This document shows, one piece after another, positions 9,336-17,056 of a DNA stretch of 64,000 nt (position 1 is the first letter of the stretch; each line of letters opens with the position of its first letter). The stretch covers positions 565,832 through 629,831 of the forward strand of contig NZ_KQ948924.1 of assembly GCF_001514235.1 (NCBI RefSeq), in the 5' to 3' direction. Position numbers and translations under genes: made by a program. The stretch comes from Streptomyces caeruleatus. Lineage in GTDB: Bacteria; Actinomycetota; Actinomycetes; Streptomycetales; Streptomycetaceae. Under the pieces are notes generated by a model, which saw only the letters and a list, made by a program, of their open reading frames with translations, was not told the origin of the DNA and searched no databases.

Positions 9336-10439
9336 TCAGCTCTCCAGCCGTGCGACCCGGCCCTTCTCCCCCGCGGCCCAGCAACCCAGGCCGGGCGTGC
9401 AGTCCACGGTGTCGTACGAGCCGCTGTCGACGGTCCGCCAGGTGCGGCCGCCGTCGGTCGTCAGGTCGGTGCCGGTCGGGCCGACCGCGAGGGCTGCGGT
9501 GCGGCTGTGCGGGAGCCAGGCGACACCGGAGCGGTAGGCGGGCGGCGGCGTGGCGGCGGGCTGCCAGCCCCGGCCGGCGTCGCGGGTGTGTGCGGCCGCC
9601 TGCGGGGAGGCCTGGTCGGGGCGGTAGTCGCCGCCGACCGCGAGGCCGTGCGTACGGTCGCGGAAGGCGAGGGCGAAGACGCCGCGGGCGGGGTCGCCGG
9701 CGGGGATCGGGGTGTCGGCGGCCGTCCAGGTCAGTCCCCGGTCGCGGGAGTGCAGTACACGCGCGCGTGCGGCGCCGCCGGTGGCCAGCCAGACGTCCTT
9801 CGGCCCGGAGCCGACCAGGCACTGCCCGCTCGCCGCGAAACCGGCCTCGCCCTCCAGCGCGGCGGGCATCCCCTCGCTGGGCAGCACCTTCCAGGAGCGG
9901 CCGCCGTCGCTGGTCGACAGGATGCGGAACCTGCCGTCGACGGGGTCGCTCATCGCCAGTCCGTGGCGGCGGTCGAAGAAGGTCATGCAGTCGTAGAAGG
10001 CCCGCGCGTCGGTGTTGCGGAAGGACTCCGTCCAGGTCGCGCCGCCGTCGTCCGTGCGGTACACGCGGGACGCCTCGCCCTCCCCGATGGCCAACACCAC
10101 CGCGCGGTGCGCGTCGAACGCCTCGACGTCCCGGAACTGCAGCTCGCCGGCGCCGGGCGGCGAGACGTTCCGCCAGGTCGCGCCGCCGTCGGTCGTACGC
10201 AGGACCGTACCCGCCGTTCCAGCCAGCCACGCGGTGTTCCGGCTGACCGCGGAGAGCCCCCGGAAGCGGACCTCGGGTGTGCCGCTGTCCTTGAGTTCCC
10301 AGTGCGGTGTCCGGCGCTCCGGTTCGTGCGCCTGCGCGGGTACGGCGGTCAGCGCGGCCAGCGCCGCCCCGCACGCCACCCCTGCGGCCACTGTCCGAAA
10401 CGTACGCCCCGACCGTCGCGTGCTCCCCGAACGCCTCAT
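9336..10439 (-). CDS. Secreted BNR/Asp-box beta-propeller protein (Ycf48/HCF136-like fold)
   Basis: A 367-residue exported protein. A twin-arginine-like basic start is followed by a hydrophobic core and an AQA cleavage site (residues about 33-37). The mature part contains repeated Asp-box motifs of the S/T-x-DGG-x-TW type (TTDGGATWRN, TDDGGATWTE, TSDGGRSWKV, RDRGLTWTA, TTDGGRTWRT), consistent with a six- or seven-bladed propeller. Sialidase catalytic arginines are not evident, so a binding or scaffold role is more likely than glycosidase activity. It is commonly annotated oxidoreductase without support. Confidence 0.75.
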   Translation of the reverse strand: MRRSGSTRRSGRTFRTVAAGVACGAALAALTAVPAQAHEPERRTPHWELKDSGTPEVRFRGLSAVSRNTAWLAGTAGTVLRTTDGGATWRNVSPPGAGELQFRDVEAFDAHRAVVLAIGEGEASRVYRTDDGGATWTESFRNTDARAFYDCMTFFDRRHGLAMSDPVDGRFRILSTSDGGRSWKVLPSEGMPAALEGEAGFAASGQCLVGSGPKDVWLATGGAARARVLHSRDRGLTWTAADTPIPAGDPARGVFALAFRDRTHGLAVGGDYRPDQASPQAAAHTRDAGRGWQPAATPPPAYRSGVAWLPHSRTAALAVGPTGTDLTTDGGRTWRTVDSGSYDTVDCTPGLGCWAAGEKGRVARLES

Positions 10440-10659
10440 GGCGGGCGAAGCTAGCCGACCGCTCCGGCGGCGTCCAGACCGCCCCCGTCACACGTGACTT
10501 TCCCGGCACACGAGGACGAACGCGTCACCCCTGTGCATGAAGGCGGTGACCGAGGTCACTCGCTCTTCGTGTGCACGGATTGGCTGATTCCATCGTCTCT
10601 ACCAGTGCCCGGTCTCGTCCGCCCGGATGTTCGTCCAGCCGTCACAAGGGAGCAAGGCG

Positions 10660-11076
10660 TTGTCCACCGTCATCGAGCAGCCCGTTGAGGCCCGTCTCGT
10701 CGCCGCCGCGCCGCGGATGCCGAGCATTCCGGCGACCCTGCACTACGACCGGCGCGATCCGTTCGCCGTCCGCATGACCTTTCCGGCCCCGGCGACGCTG
10801 GAGGGGGTCGAGGTGTGCTGGACCTTCAGCCGGGAGCTGCTGGTGGGCGGTCTTGAGGGGCCCGAGGGGCACGGGGACGTGCGGGTGCGGCCGTACGGGT
10901 TCGACCGTACGGTGCTGGAGTTTCACGCGCCCGAGGGTACGGCTGTCGTGCATATCCGGTCGGGGGAGGTGCGGCGGTTCCTGGAGTCGACGAGTGAGTT
11001 GGTGCCGATGGGGCTGGAGCATCTTCAGTTGGATCTGGATCGGGATCTGGCGGAGCTGATGCGGGACGCCTGCTGA
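10660..11076 (+). CDS. ssgD: SsgA-like sporulation/cell-division regulator, probably SsgD
   Basis: A 138-residue SALP, the actinomycete-specific family controlling septation, spore wall and peptidoglycan maturation. Family features include LHYDRRDPFAVRMTF, VCWTFSRELLVGGL, GDVRVRPYG and the C-terminal LEHLQLDLDRDLAELM. A TTG start at 10660 is preferred because AAGGGAG lies 7 bases upstream and the protein then begins MSTVIEQ; an ATG at 10627 would add 11 residues without a good ribosome site. Assignment to ssgD rests on remembered synteny with the ABC-F and UvrA-like genes of S. coelicolor. Confidence 0.8.
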   Translation: MSTVIEQPVEARLVAAAPRMPSIPATLHYDRRDPFAVRMTFPAPATLEGVEVCWTFSRELLVGGLEGPEGHGDVRVRPYGFDRTVLEFHAPEGTAVVHIRSGEVRRFLESTSELVPMGLEHLQLDLDRDLAELMRDAC

Positions 11077-11122
11077 CGCGGGCGGTTTCTCGCCCCCGCC
11101 GCCCCTACCCGTCCCATCCCTT

Positions 11123-11167
11123 GAAGGGGCTCCGCCCCTTCGACCCCGCTGGGGGCTGCGCCCCCAG
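11123..11167. terminator. Two back-to-back strong hairpins after ssgD
   Basis: GAAGGGGC-tcc-GCCCCTTC (11123-11141) and CTGGGGGC-tgc-GCCCCCAG (11149-11167) are perfect 8-bp stems with 3-nt loops. No U-run follows. This pair recurs in Streptomyces intergenic regions and probably acts as a U-less terminator or mRNA-end structure. Confidence 0.6.
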
Positions 11168-11198
11168 ACCCCGCTGTCGGCCCTGCGGGCCTCGTCCT

Positions 11199-11241
11199 CA
11201 AACGCCGGACGGGCTGAAAATGCAAACGCCGGACGGGCTGG
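11199..11241 (+). repeat. Duplicated CAAACGCCGGACGGGCTG intergenic repeat
   Basis: The 18-base sequence CAAACGCCGGACGGGCTG occurs at 11199-11216 and again at 11223-11240, 24 bp apart. It resembles short intergenic sequences common across Streptomyces chromosomes. No function is known to me. Confidence 0.7.
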
Positions 11242-11320
11242 AGGTGCCTGGGCCGGCGTCGAAGTGCGGCTGCCTCCCGCCCTCGGAAGTCGCGCCATGG
11301 GCCGGCTCGATTTAATTCCG

Positions 11321-11349
11321 TTGACACCCTCTCCTCGTCTCCATACCGT
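11321..11349 (+). promoter_or_regulatory. Sigma-70/HrdB-type promoter of the ABC-F gene
   Basis: TTGACA (11321-11326), a 17-bp spacer and TACCGT (11344-11349) form a good housekeeping promoter. Transcription would start near 11356, giving a leader of about 225 nt before the ATG at 11581. Confidence 0.7.
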
Positions 11350-11386
11350 GTATCTCGGTTCTGTTGCCGCCGATTGGAGAAGGACG

Positions 11387-11398
11387 TTGCTCGTCTGA
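11387..11398 (+). CDS. Putative four-codon leader frame (TTG CTC GTC TGA)
   Basis: A minimal reading frame, fMet-Leu-Val-stop, begins 7 bases after GGAG (11376-11379), with AAGGA also nearby. It sits about 30 nt into the predicted ABC-F transcript, directly before overlapping hairpins and a terminator. Very short upstream frames serve as ribosome-stalling sensors in attenuated antibiotic-resistance genes. That this frame is translated is inferred only from the ribosome site and position. Confidence 0.5.
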   Translation: MLV

Positions 11399-11412
11399 GG
11401 TCCTGAGACACC

Positions 11413-11438
11413 GCGCCACACCTGAGGTGTGTTTGCGC
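11413..11438 (+). promoter_or_regulatory. Candidate antiterminator hairpin in the ABC-F leader
   Basis: CACACC-TGA-GGTGTG (11417-11431) is a perfect stem. It extends with GCGC (11413-11416) pairing GCGC (11435-11438) across a three-base bulge. The outer arm overlaps the 5' arm of the downstream terminator, so the two cannot form together. An earlier weak hairpin (GTCT/AGAC, 11393-11409) overlaps the upstream frame. Confidence 0.5.
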
Positions 11439-11487
11439 TGCGTGCGACCTCGGCGTTCGAGCCGTCCTCCGGAGCAGGGCTTTTTTT
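11435..11487 (+). terminator. Premature intrinsic terminator (attenuator) before the ABC-F gene
   Basis: GCGCTGC (11435-11441) pairs with GCAGGGC (11474-11480) with one mismatch, enclosing a further CGGC/GCCG stem. It is followed at once by seven T residues (11481-11487). Such a U-run is rare in this GC-rich sequence. It lies 94 bp before the ABC-F start, as expected of an attenuator. Confidence 0.65.
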
Positions 11488-11580
11488 CGTCCCCTGGGTT
11501 CCCAGAGGCCTCCCCCGTTGGTCGCCGGTGTCTCGATACGCGTTTGCCCTTGATCGCTTCGAGCATCCGCGGAGGCCCGT

Positions 11581-13206
11581 ATGTCTACTTCCATCACCTG
11601 TACTTCCCTCTTCTTCACCTGGCCGGACGGCACTCCCGTCTTCGAGGGCCTCGACGTCTCGTTCGGCCCCGGCCGGACGGGGCTGGTGGGCGTCAACGGA
11701 TCGGGGAAATCAACCCTGTTGAAGCTTGTCGCCGGTGAGCTCGCCCCGGCCGACGGTGCTGTGCGTGTCGCGGGCGAGGTGGGGTATCTGCCGCAGAACG
11801 TCACGCTCGACACCGGCCTGAAGGTCGACGAGGCCCTCGGTATCGCCGCTCAGCGAGCCGCGCTGCACGCCATCGAGGCGGGCGACGTGGCCGAGGAGCA
11901 CTTCGAGACCGTCGGCGACAACTGGGACGTGGAGGAGCGGGCCGTGGCCACTCTCGGCGAACTCGGGCTCGAGCACGTCGAGTTGGACAGGACCATCGGT
12001 GAGGTGTCGGGCGGCGAGTCGGTGCTGTTGCGGCTGGCGGCGCTGATGCTGCGCCGTCCGGACGTGCTGCTCCTCGACGAACCCACCAACAACCTTGACC
12101 TGTACGCGCGTCGGCGGCTTTACGCGGCCGTGGCGTCGTGGCCGGGGGTGATGGTGGTGGTCAGCCACGACCGTGAACTCCTGGAGCTCGTCGACCAGAT
12201 CGCCGATCTGCGGGCCGGGGAGGTCACCTGGTACGGCGGCAACTTCTCCGCGTACGAGGAGGCGCTCGCCACCGAGCAGGACGCGGCCGAGCGGATGGTG
12301 CGGGTCGCCGAGGCCGATCTGAAGAAGCAGAAGCGCGAACTGGTCGACGCCCAGGTCAAGTTGGCCCGACGGAAGCGGTACGGGCAGAAGATGTGGGAGC
12401 AGAAGCGCGAGCCGAAGATCGTCATGGGGGCGCGCAAGCGGGCGGCACAGGAGTCCGCGGGCAAGCACCGGATCATGCACGAGGAGAAGCTCGCCGAGGC
12501 CAAGGAGCGGCTCGACGAGGCGGTGGAGGCCGTACGGGACGACGACGAGATCCGCGTCGACCTGCCGTACACGGCCGTACCGCCGGGGCGCAACGTCCTC
12601 ACGCTCATGGACCTGGAGCTGGCGTACGGCGCGCGCGTGTCCGGCGGCTTCGATCTGCGTGGCCCCGAGCGGGTCGCGTTGATCGGACGCAACGGCGCGG
12701 GCAAGACGACGCTGCTGCGGACGATCGCCGGGGAGCTGCCGCCGGTGTCGGGTGAGGCGACGGCACATGTCCCGCACCGGTTCCTGCCGCAGCGGCTCGA
12801 TGTACTGGACGGTGAGCTGAGCGTCGCCGAGAACGTGGCACGGTTCGCGCCTGGCGCCACCAACAACCGGGTCCGGGCACGCCTTGCCCGCTTCCTGTTC
12901 CGGGGCGCCCGCGCCGACCAGAAGGCGGCGACGCTGTCCGGCGGTGAGCGCTTCCGAGCGACTCTGGCCGCGCTGATGCTGGCCGAGCCCGCACCGCAGC
13001 TGCTGATGCTGGACGAGCCGACGAACAACCTGGACATGGCGAGCGTACGGCAGCTCACCACGGCCCTGGAGTCGTACGAGGGGGCGCTGATCGTGGCCAG
13101 TCACGACCTGCCGTTCCTGGAGTCGATCGGCATCACTCGCTGGCTGATGATGGAGGAGGGAGAACTGAGGGAAATCACGCCAGAAGCTGTCGGGTATCCC
13201 GCCTAG
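11581..13206 (+). CDS. ABC-F ATPase, antibiotic-resistance type
   Basis: A 541-residue ABC-F protein with two ATP-binding cassettes and no membrane domain. Cassette 1 has Walker A GVNGSGKST (about residue 40), signature VSGGE and Walker B VLLLDEPTNN. A charged linker follows (residues about 235-320, Lys/Arg/Glu-rich coiled coil, the P-site tRNA-interaction motif region). Cassette 2 has GRNGAGKTT, LSGGERFR and LLMLDEPTNN. Such proteins bind the ribosomal E site; antibiotic-resistance members displace drugs from the peptidyl-transferase centre. The leader structure supports drug-induced expression. It sits just upstream of a broken UvrA-like gene. Confidence 0.9.
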   Translation: MSTSITCTSLFFTWPDGTPVFEGLDVSFGPGRTGLVGVNGSGKSTLLKLVAGELAPADGAVRVAGEVGYLPQNVTLDTGLKVDEALGIAAQRAALHAIEAGDVAEEHFETVGDNWDVEERAVATLGELGLEHVELDRTIGEVSGGESVLLRLAALMLRRPDVLLLDEPTNNLDLYARRRLYAAVASWPGVMVVVSHDRELLELVDQIADLRAGEVTWYGGNFSAYEEALATEQDAAERMVRVAEADLKKQKRELVDAQVKLARRKRYGQKMWEQKREPKIVMGARKRAAQESAGKHRIMHEEKLAEAKERLDEAVEAVRDDDEIRVDLPYTAVPPGRNVLTLMDLELAYGARVSGGFDLRGPERVALIGRNGAGKTTLLRTIAGELPPVSGEATAHVPHRFLPQRLDVLDGELSVAENVARFAPGATNNRVRARLARFLFRGARADQKAATLSGGERFRATLAALMLAEPAPQLLMLDEPTNNLDMASVRQLTTALESYEGALIVASHDLPFLESIGITRWLMMEEGELREITPEAVGYPA

Positions 13207-13219
13207 CTTCGGCTTCATG

Positions 13220-13312
13220 CCTGAATTCACGTCCGGATCCGCACCCCAATTCACACCCGGGTTCGCGCCCGAATTCACACCCGAATTCACACCCGGGTTC
13301 GCGCCCGGGTTC
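13220..13312 (+). repeat. Imperfect tandem repeat at the 5' end of the UvrA-like gene
   Basis: Alternating units of the type GAATTCACACCC and GGGTTCGCGCCC encode FTPGFAPEFTPE-like residues. UvrA-like proteins do not normally start this way, so the repeat probably expanded by slippage. Confidence 0.7.
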
Positions 13313-13479
13313 CTCACCATCGGTGGAGGACGGGAGAACAACCTCAAGGACGTCTCGCTCCGTATCCCGAAAGGCCGGCTGACCGTGTTCACCGGCCTTT
13401 CGGGCTCGGGGAAGTCGTCGGTCGTCTTCGACACGATCGCGGTCGAGTCGCACCAGCGCCTGACCATGAACCGGGCACA

Positions 13480-13775
13480 CGCAGAACAGAGTCAGCCGCT
13501 TTCGATCACCCGCCGATTGGCCTGCGGTCCTGTTACGTTGCTGTCCGGGCGGCTCCCGCAACCGTCCCGGCGGCCGGGAGGGTCGTCGCGGGACGGGCAA
13601 GCCCCGTCAAACTCCCCGGAGCGATCCAGGGGCAGAGTCTCTCGTCCCAGACGGGAGAGAACTCCAGATCGGTGATCCGCGTGCAACGAATACGCGGTAG
13701 GGCCCTGCCGGGTCCCCGCACCGGACGGTGCGGTCCAGTTCCCGCCGTTCGCCGCGGGGACCCGGCAGGGCAGGC
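13480..13775 (+). other. Highly structured insert of unknown type within the UvrA-like gene
   Basis: About 300 bp without coding similarity. It contains a series of strong stems: CTCCCG/CGGGAG (13553-13558/13575-13580); GACGGG/CCCGTC with a 5-nt loop (13592-13608); a 12-bp interrupted stem GAGTCTCTCGTC...GAC..GAGAG.ACTC (13635-13664); CCGCGT/ACGCGG (13677-13697); and a perfect 16-bp stem (13703-13718 with 13755-13770) enclosing CGCACCG-ga-CGGTGCG (13717-13732). It looks like a folded RNA or a non-autonomous element rather than decayed coding DNA. I could not match it to a riboswitch or intron class I know. Confidence 0.55.
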
Positions 13776-14582
13776 GTACACGAACAGCGCCGAACTCGAC
13801 CCGGACAAGCCCGTCGTGGTGCGAAAGATCTTCGCGCGTGGGACGGGCGCCGAGCCGGGGTTCTTCAGCTTCAACTCCTCCGGCGCGTGCGGCACCTGCG
13901 AGGGCCGCGGGATCATCCACACCGACCTGGCCTTCATGGATCCGGTGACGACGACGTGCCACGACTGCGAGGGGCGGCGCTTCAGGGACGAGGTGCTGCG
14001 GCTGACCGTCGACGGCAGCTCCGTCGCGGACGTCCTGGAGATGACGGCCGAGCAGGCGCTGGGGTTCTTCCAGGACGCGGGCGTACGCCGACGGCTGCGC
14101 GCCCTGCGGGACGTGGGGCTGACGTATCTCACGCTCGGCCAGCCGCTCTCCACGCTCTCCGGCGGTGAACGGCAGCGGATCAAGCTGGCGACGCGGCTGC
14201 ACCGCACGGGAGCGGTGTACGTCCTCGACGAACCGACGACCGGACTGCACATGTCGGACGTCGACGGGCTGCTCGGCTTGCTGGACCGGCTGGTCGACGG
14301 GGGCAACACGGTCGTGGTGGTCGAGCACAACCTGGAGGTGGTGGCGCACGCCGACTGGATCATCGACCTGGGGCCGACGGAGGGCGGGACGGGGGTCAGG
14401 TGATCTTCGAGGGGACCCCGCGACAGCTCCTCGACGCCCCCGGTTCCTTCACCGCCGAGCATCTCAGGAGGGCCACAGCCTGACTCCGGGGGTTTTGTAC
14501 GGGCGGGTAACCCCTGCATGATGGCGGGTCGGTGCCCCATGCATCATGGCGCCGACACCTGCCACTGATCCGGAGATCCCTC

Positions 14583-15359
14583 GTGCCCAGCAAGAAGGCC
14601 CTCGTCCGCCACCCCAGCCCGCGCCTCGCCGAAGGGCTGGTGACGCACATCGACCGGGAGAAGGTCGACGTCGACCTGGCGGTCGAGCAGTGGGAGGGGT
14701 ACGTGGAGGCGCTGCGGGGGCACGGCTGGGAGACGATCGAGGTGGACCCGGCCGACGACTGCCCGGACTCGGTGTTCGTCGAGGACACGGTCGTCATGTA
14801 CAAGAACGTCGCGCTGATCACCCGGCCCGGCGCCGAGTCCCGGCGCGACGAGACCCTCGGCGTCGAGGAGGCCGTCGCCTCGCTCGGCTGCTCCGTGAAC
14901 TGGATCTGGGAGCCGGGCACGCTGGACGGCGGCGACGTGCTGAAGGTCGGCGACACGATCTACGTCGGCCGGGGCGGCCGTACCAACGCGGTCGGCGTCC
15001 AGCAGCTGCGGGCCGCTTTCGAACCGCTGGGGGCGCGGGTCGTCGCCGTCCCCGTGAGCAAGGTGCTGCATCTGAAGTCGGCGATCACGGCGTTGCCCGA
15101 CGGAACGATTCTCGGCCGTATCCCGCAGCTGGACGCCCCGTCGCTGTTCCCGCGCTTCCTGCCGGTGCCGGAGGAGTCCGGGGCGCATGTGGTGCTGCTC
15201 GGCGGCGGCAAGCTGCTCATGGCCGCGAGCGCGCCGAAGACGGCGGAACTGCTCGCCGACCTGGGCCACGAGCCGGTGCCGGTCGACATCAGCGAGTTCG
15301 AGAAGCTCGAAGGGTGTGTGACATGTCTCTCGGTCCGGATGCGTGATCTGTACGCCTGA
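14583..15359 (+). CDS. ddaH: N(G),N(G)-dimethylarginine dimethylaminohydrolase
   Basis: A 258-residue DDAH of the amidinotransferase superfamily, hydrolysing methylated arginines to citrulline and mono- or dimethylamine. Active-site features are present: DDCPDSVFVEDT (substrate-binding acids) near residue 60, LDGGDVL, KVLHLKSAIT with the catalytic His, and the nucleophilic Cys in GCVTCLSVRM near the C-terminus. The GTG at 14583 is chosen because GGAG lies about 10 bases upstream and the protein then has the family's usual length. It is transcribed alone and ends in a clear terminator. Confidence 0.92.
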   Translation: MPSKKALVRHPSPRLAEGLVTHIDREKVDVDLAVEQWEGYVEALRGHGWETIEVDPADDCPDSVFVEDTVVMYKNVALITRPGAESRRDETLGVEEAVASLGCSVNWIWEPGTLDGGDVLKVGDTIYVGRGGRTNAVGVQQLRAAFEPLGARVVAVPVSKVLHLKSAITALPDGTILGRIPQLDAPSLFPRFLPVPEESGAHVVLLGGGKLLMAASAPKTAELLADLGHEPVPVDISEFEKLEGCVTCLSVRMRDLYA

Positions 15360-15382
15360 CCGACTGAGCGGAACACTCTTCC

Positions 15383-15413
15383 AGCCCCGGGACCTGGGGG
15401 TCCGGGGGCTTTT
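15383..15413 (+). terminator. Intrinsic terminator after ddaH
   Basis: AGCCCC and GGGACC pair with GGTCC and GGGGCT around a short loop, followed by TTTT. It ends the ddaH transcript about 25 bp after its stop. Confidence 0.8.
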
Positions 15414-15471
15414 CGCATACCCGTGAAGTCGGGCAGAACGGCCGCTGATCAGGGGTCTTTACATCGCTCTT

Positions 15472-15516
15472 AACCTACGGCTTCGTAACCTACGGGTTCG
15501 TAGCCTACGATCCCGT
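15472..15516. promoter_or_regulatory. Three 15-bp repeats, candidate operator array of the desaturase
   Basis: Tandem units AACCTACGGCTTCGT, AACCTACGGGTTCGT and AGCCTACGATCCCGT fill 15472-15516, followed by AGG. Adjacent half-sites form inverted repeats such as CTACG-GGTT-CGTAG and CCTACG-ATCC-CGTAGG. They lie 62 bp before the GTG of the desaturase gene, so they are a likely binding site for a TetR-type lipid regulator (inference). Confidence 0.55.
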
Positions 15517-15577
15517 AGGTTGTCGGCAACCGCTCGCCGGTCACCTGCCCCGTGTTGTGCGTCCCCCTGGAGTTCCC

Positions 15578-16552
15578 GTGACGATCACTTCCCCTCACCT
15601 CGGCAGCCCTGCCGTCTGGACCGACGCCCGGCTGTTGTACGCCCTGGAGGAAGTGGTCGAGCAGGAGCTCAACCGGCATCTGAAGGTCGCCAAGGACTGG
15701 ATGCCGCACGAGTACGTGCCGTGGACGGACGGCCGTAACTTCCCCGGCCTCTTCGAGGACGGCGAGGCCTGGGACAAGGAGCAGTCCAAGGTCACCGAGA
15801 TCGGCCGGATCGCCCTGGTGGTGAACCTCCTGACCGAGGACAACCTGCCCAGCTACCACCACGAGATCGCCTCGCTCTTCGGGCGTGACGGCGCCTGGGG
15901 CACGTGGGTGCACCGCTGGACGGCCGAGGAGGGCCGGCACGGCATCGTGATGCGCGACTACCTGCTCACCTCGCGCGCGGTCGACCCGGACAAGCTGGAG
16001 CAGTTCCGCATGTCCCACATGAGCGAGGGCTTCGAGTCGGACAACCGGCACTCGATGCTGCACTCCGTCGCCTACGTCGCCTTCCAGGAGCTCGCGACCC
16101 GTATCTCGCACCGCAACACCGGCCACCAGTCCGGTGACCCGGTCTGCGACCGCATGCTGGCGCGCATCGCGACCGACGAGAACCTCCACATGGTCTTCTA
16201 CCGCAACCTGCTGAAGGCCGCCTTCGAGCTCGCGCCGGACCTCACGATGCAGGCCGTGCGCGACGTGGTCGTCGACTTCCGCATGCCCGGACACGGCATC
16301 CCCGGCTTCGAGCGCGCCGCCGCCCAGATGGCCATCGGCGAGGTCTACAACCTCCGCATCCACCACGACGACGTCCTCCAGCCCGTCCTGCGCCACCTGA
16401 GGGTCCTGGAGATCGACGGCCTCGGCCCCGAGGGCCAGAAGGCCCAGGAGGAACTGGGCCTGTTCATGGGCGGCCTCGACGCGGAAGCCCTGAAGTTCGA
16501 CGAGAAGCTCGCGGCCCGGAAGGCCCGCATGGCGGCCCGGGCCGCCGGCTGA
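15578..16552 (+). CDS. Acyl-ACP desaturase (stearoyl-ACP desaturase-like, soluble di-iron)
   Basis: A 324-residue soluble di-iron desaturase that introduces a double bond into acyl-ACP or acyl-CoA chains using O2 and ferredoxin. Both iron-binding halves are present: EEGRHGIVMRDYL (E-E-x-x-H) about residue 125 and DENLHMVFYR (D-E-x-x-H) about residue 205. The GTG at 15578 has GGAG 5 bases upstream. No electron-transfer partner is adjacent. The tandem operator-like repeats upstream suggest lipid-responsive control. It resembles the mycobacterial DesA group. Confidence 0.88.
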   Translation: MTITSPHLGSPAVWTDARLLYALEEVVEQELNRHLKVAKDWMPHEYVPWTDGRNFPGLFEDGEAWDKEQSKVTEIGRIALVVNLLTEDNLPSYHHEIASLFGRDGAWGTWVHRWTAEEGRHGIVMRDYLLTSRAVDPDKLEQFRMSHMSEGFESDNRHSMLHSVAYVAFQELATRISHRNTGHQSGDPVCDRMLARIATDENLHMVFYRNLLKAAFELAPDLTMQAVRDVVVDFRMPGHGIPGFERAAAQMAIGEVYNLRIHHDDVLQPVLRHLRVLEIDGLGPEGQKAQEELGLFMGGLDAEALKFDEKLAARKARMAARAAG

Positions 16553-16593
16553 CGCCTCGGCCCGTCCGGGGGCGGCAGGGGCGCCCCCGGCTC

Positions 16594-16848
16594 TCAACGT
16601 GACATACGCCTGAGTTCCAGTCGTTCCTTCTCCGACAGGCCGCCCCAGACGCCGAAGCGTTCGTCGTTGTCGAGGGCGTACTCCAGACAGGCGGAGCGGA
16701 TCGGGCACATGCCGCAGATCCGCTTGGCCTCCCGTACGGAGCTGCCCGGCTCGGGAAAGAAGAAGTCCGCGCCGGTCTGTGCGCACAACGCATCCTGCTG
16801 CCAGTCCACGTCGGGCGAGGTGATCGTTGTGATCGAATCGATGTGCAT
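16594..16848 (-). CDS. WhiB-like (Wbl) iron-sulfur regulator
   Basis: An 84-residue Wbl protein, an actinobacterial family with a [4Fe-4S] cluster that acts with the principal sigma factor. The four cluster cysteines are Cys22, Cys45, Cys48 and Cys54 (CGMC spacing), followed by the GVWGG turn and a basic tail (EKERLELRR) for DNA contact. The ATG at 16848 is preferred; frames extending to 16998 lack family similarity. Two direct GATCAACGC repeats (16882-16890, 16893-16901) lie just upstream on this strand. Which Wbl subtype it is cannot be settled by eye. Confidence 0.9.
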   Translation of the reverse strand: MHIDSITTITSPDVDWQQDALCAQTGADFFFPEPGSSVREAKRICGMCPIRSACLEYALDNDERFGVWGGLSEKERLELRRMSR

Positions 16849-17056
16849 GCGCAGGATCGTGCCGGTCGGCGAAAAACGTTCGATCAACGCGGGATCAACG
16901 CCGCAGCGCAGGGCCCCCGGCCGACATCGATGGTCTCCCTCCGCGCGGTGCGGCGCACGGCGGCGCGCGGAAACAGTTGAAAGCGAGTAGATCCCCACCG
17001 GTCACCCACGGGGATCACCGTGTCGGCTTCAGCCGACGGCGGCACTCCGGCAGCGA

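Larger units (their letters stand above)
13217..14483 (+). pseudogene. UvrA-like ABC ATPase, disrupted
   Basis: The remains of a UvrA-like protein (drug-resistance/repair-type, normally about 750-800 residues). The 5' piece has a repetitive N-terminus, then GRENNLKDVSLRIPKG and the first Walker A GLSGSGKSS, and decays after about residue 80. The 3' piece (from about 13771) resumes near the zinc-finger part of the second half ([25 protein letters not shown]), with LSGGERQR and [12 protein letters not shown]. The middle, including the rest of cassette 1 and the second Walker A, is gone, replaced by about 300 bp of structured sequence. A second frameshift in a G run near 14393 removes the natural C-terminus ([12 protein letters not shown], stop at 14483). 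It is surely not a normal UvrA. Confidence 0.85.

Noticed and set aside
13541..13580. CCCGCAACCGT in the insert resembles a cobalamin riboswitch core
   Set aside because: The flanking B12-box and the GGTG/AATCC element are absent, so the similarity is too short.
13590..13630. CCCGTCAAACTCCCCGGAGC resembles part of a ydaO/c-di-AMP riboswitch
   Set aside because: The GCUAAC step and the 5' GCCGAAUCC part are missing and the position inside a coding gene is wrong.
13217..14483. Two intact small genes instead of one broken UvrA-like gene
   Set aside because: The pieces align to the N- and C-terminal parts of one family in the right order, and the second has an implausible Arg/Pro-rich start.
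16849..16998. Longer WhiB-like protein starting at 16998
   Set aside because: The added 50 residues lack family similarity, and ATG 16848 gives the normal Wbl length.
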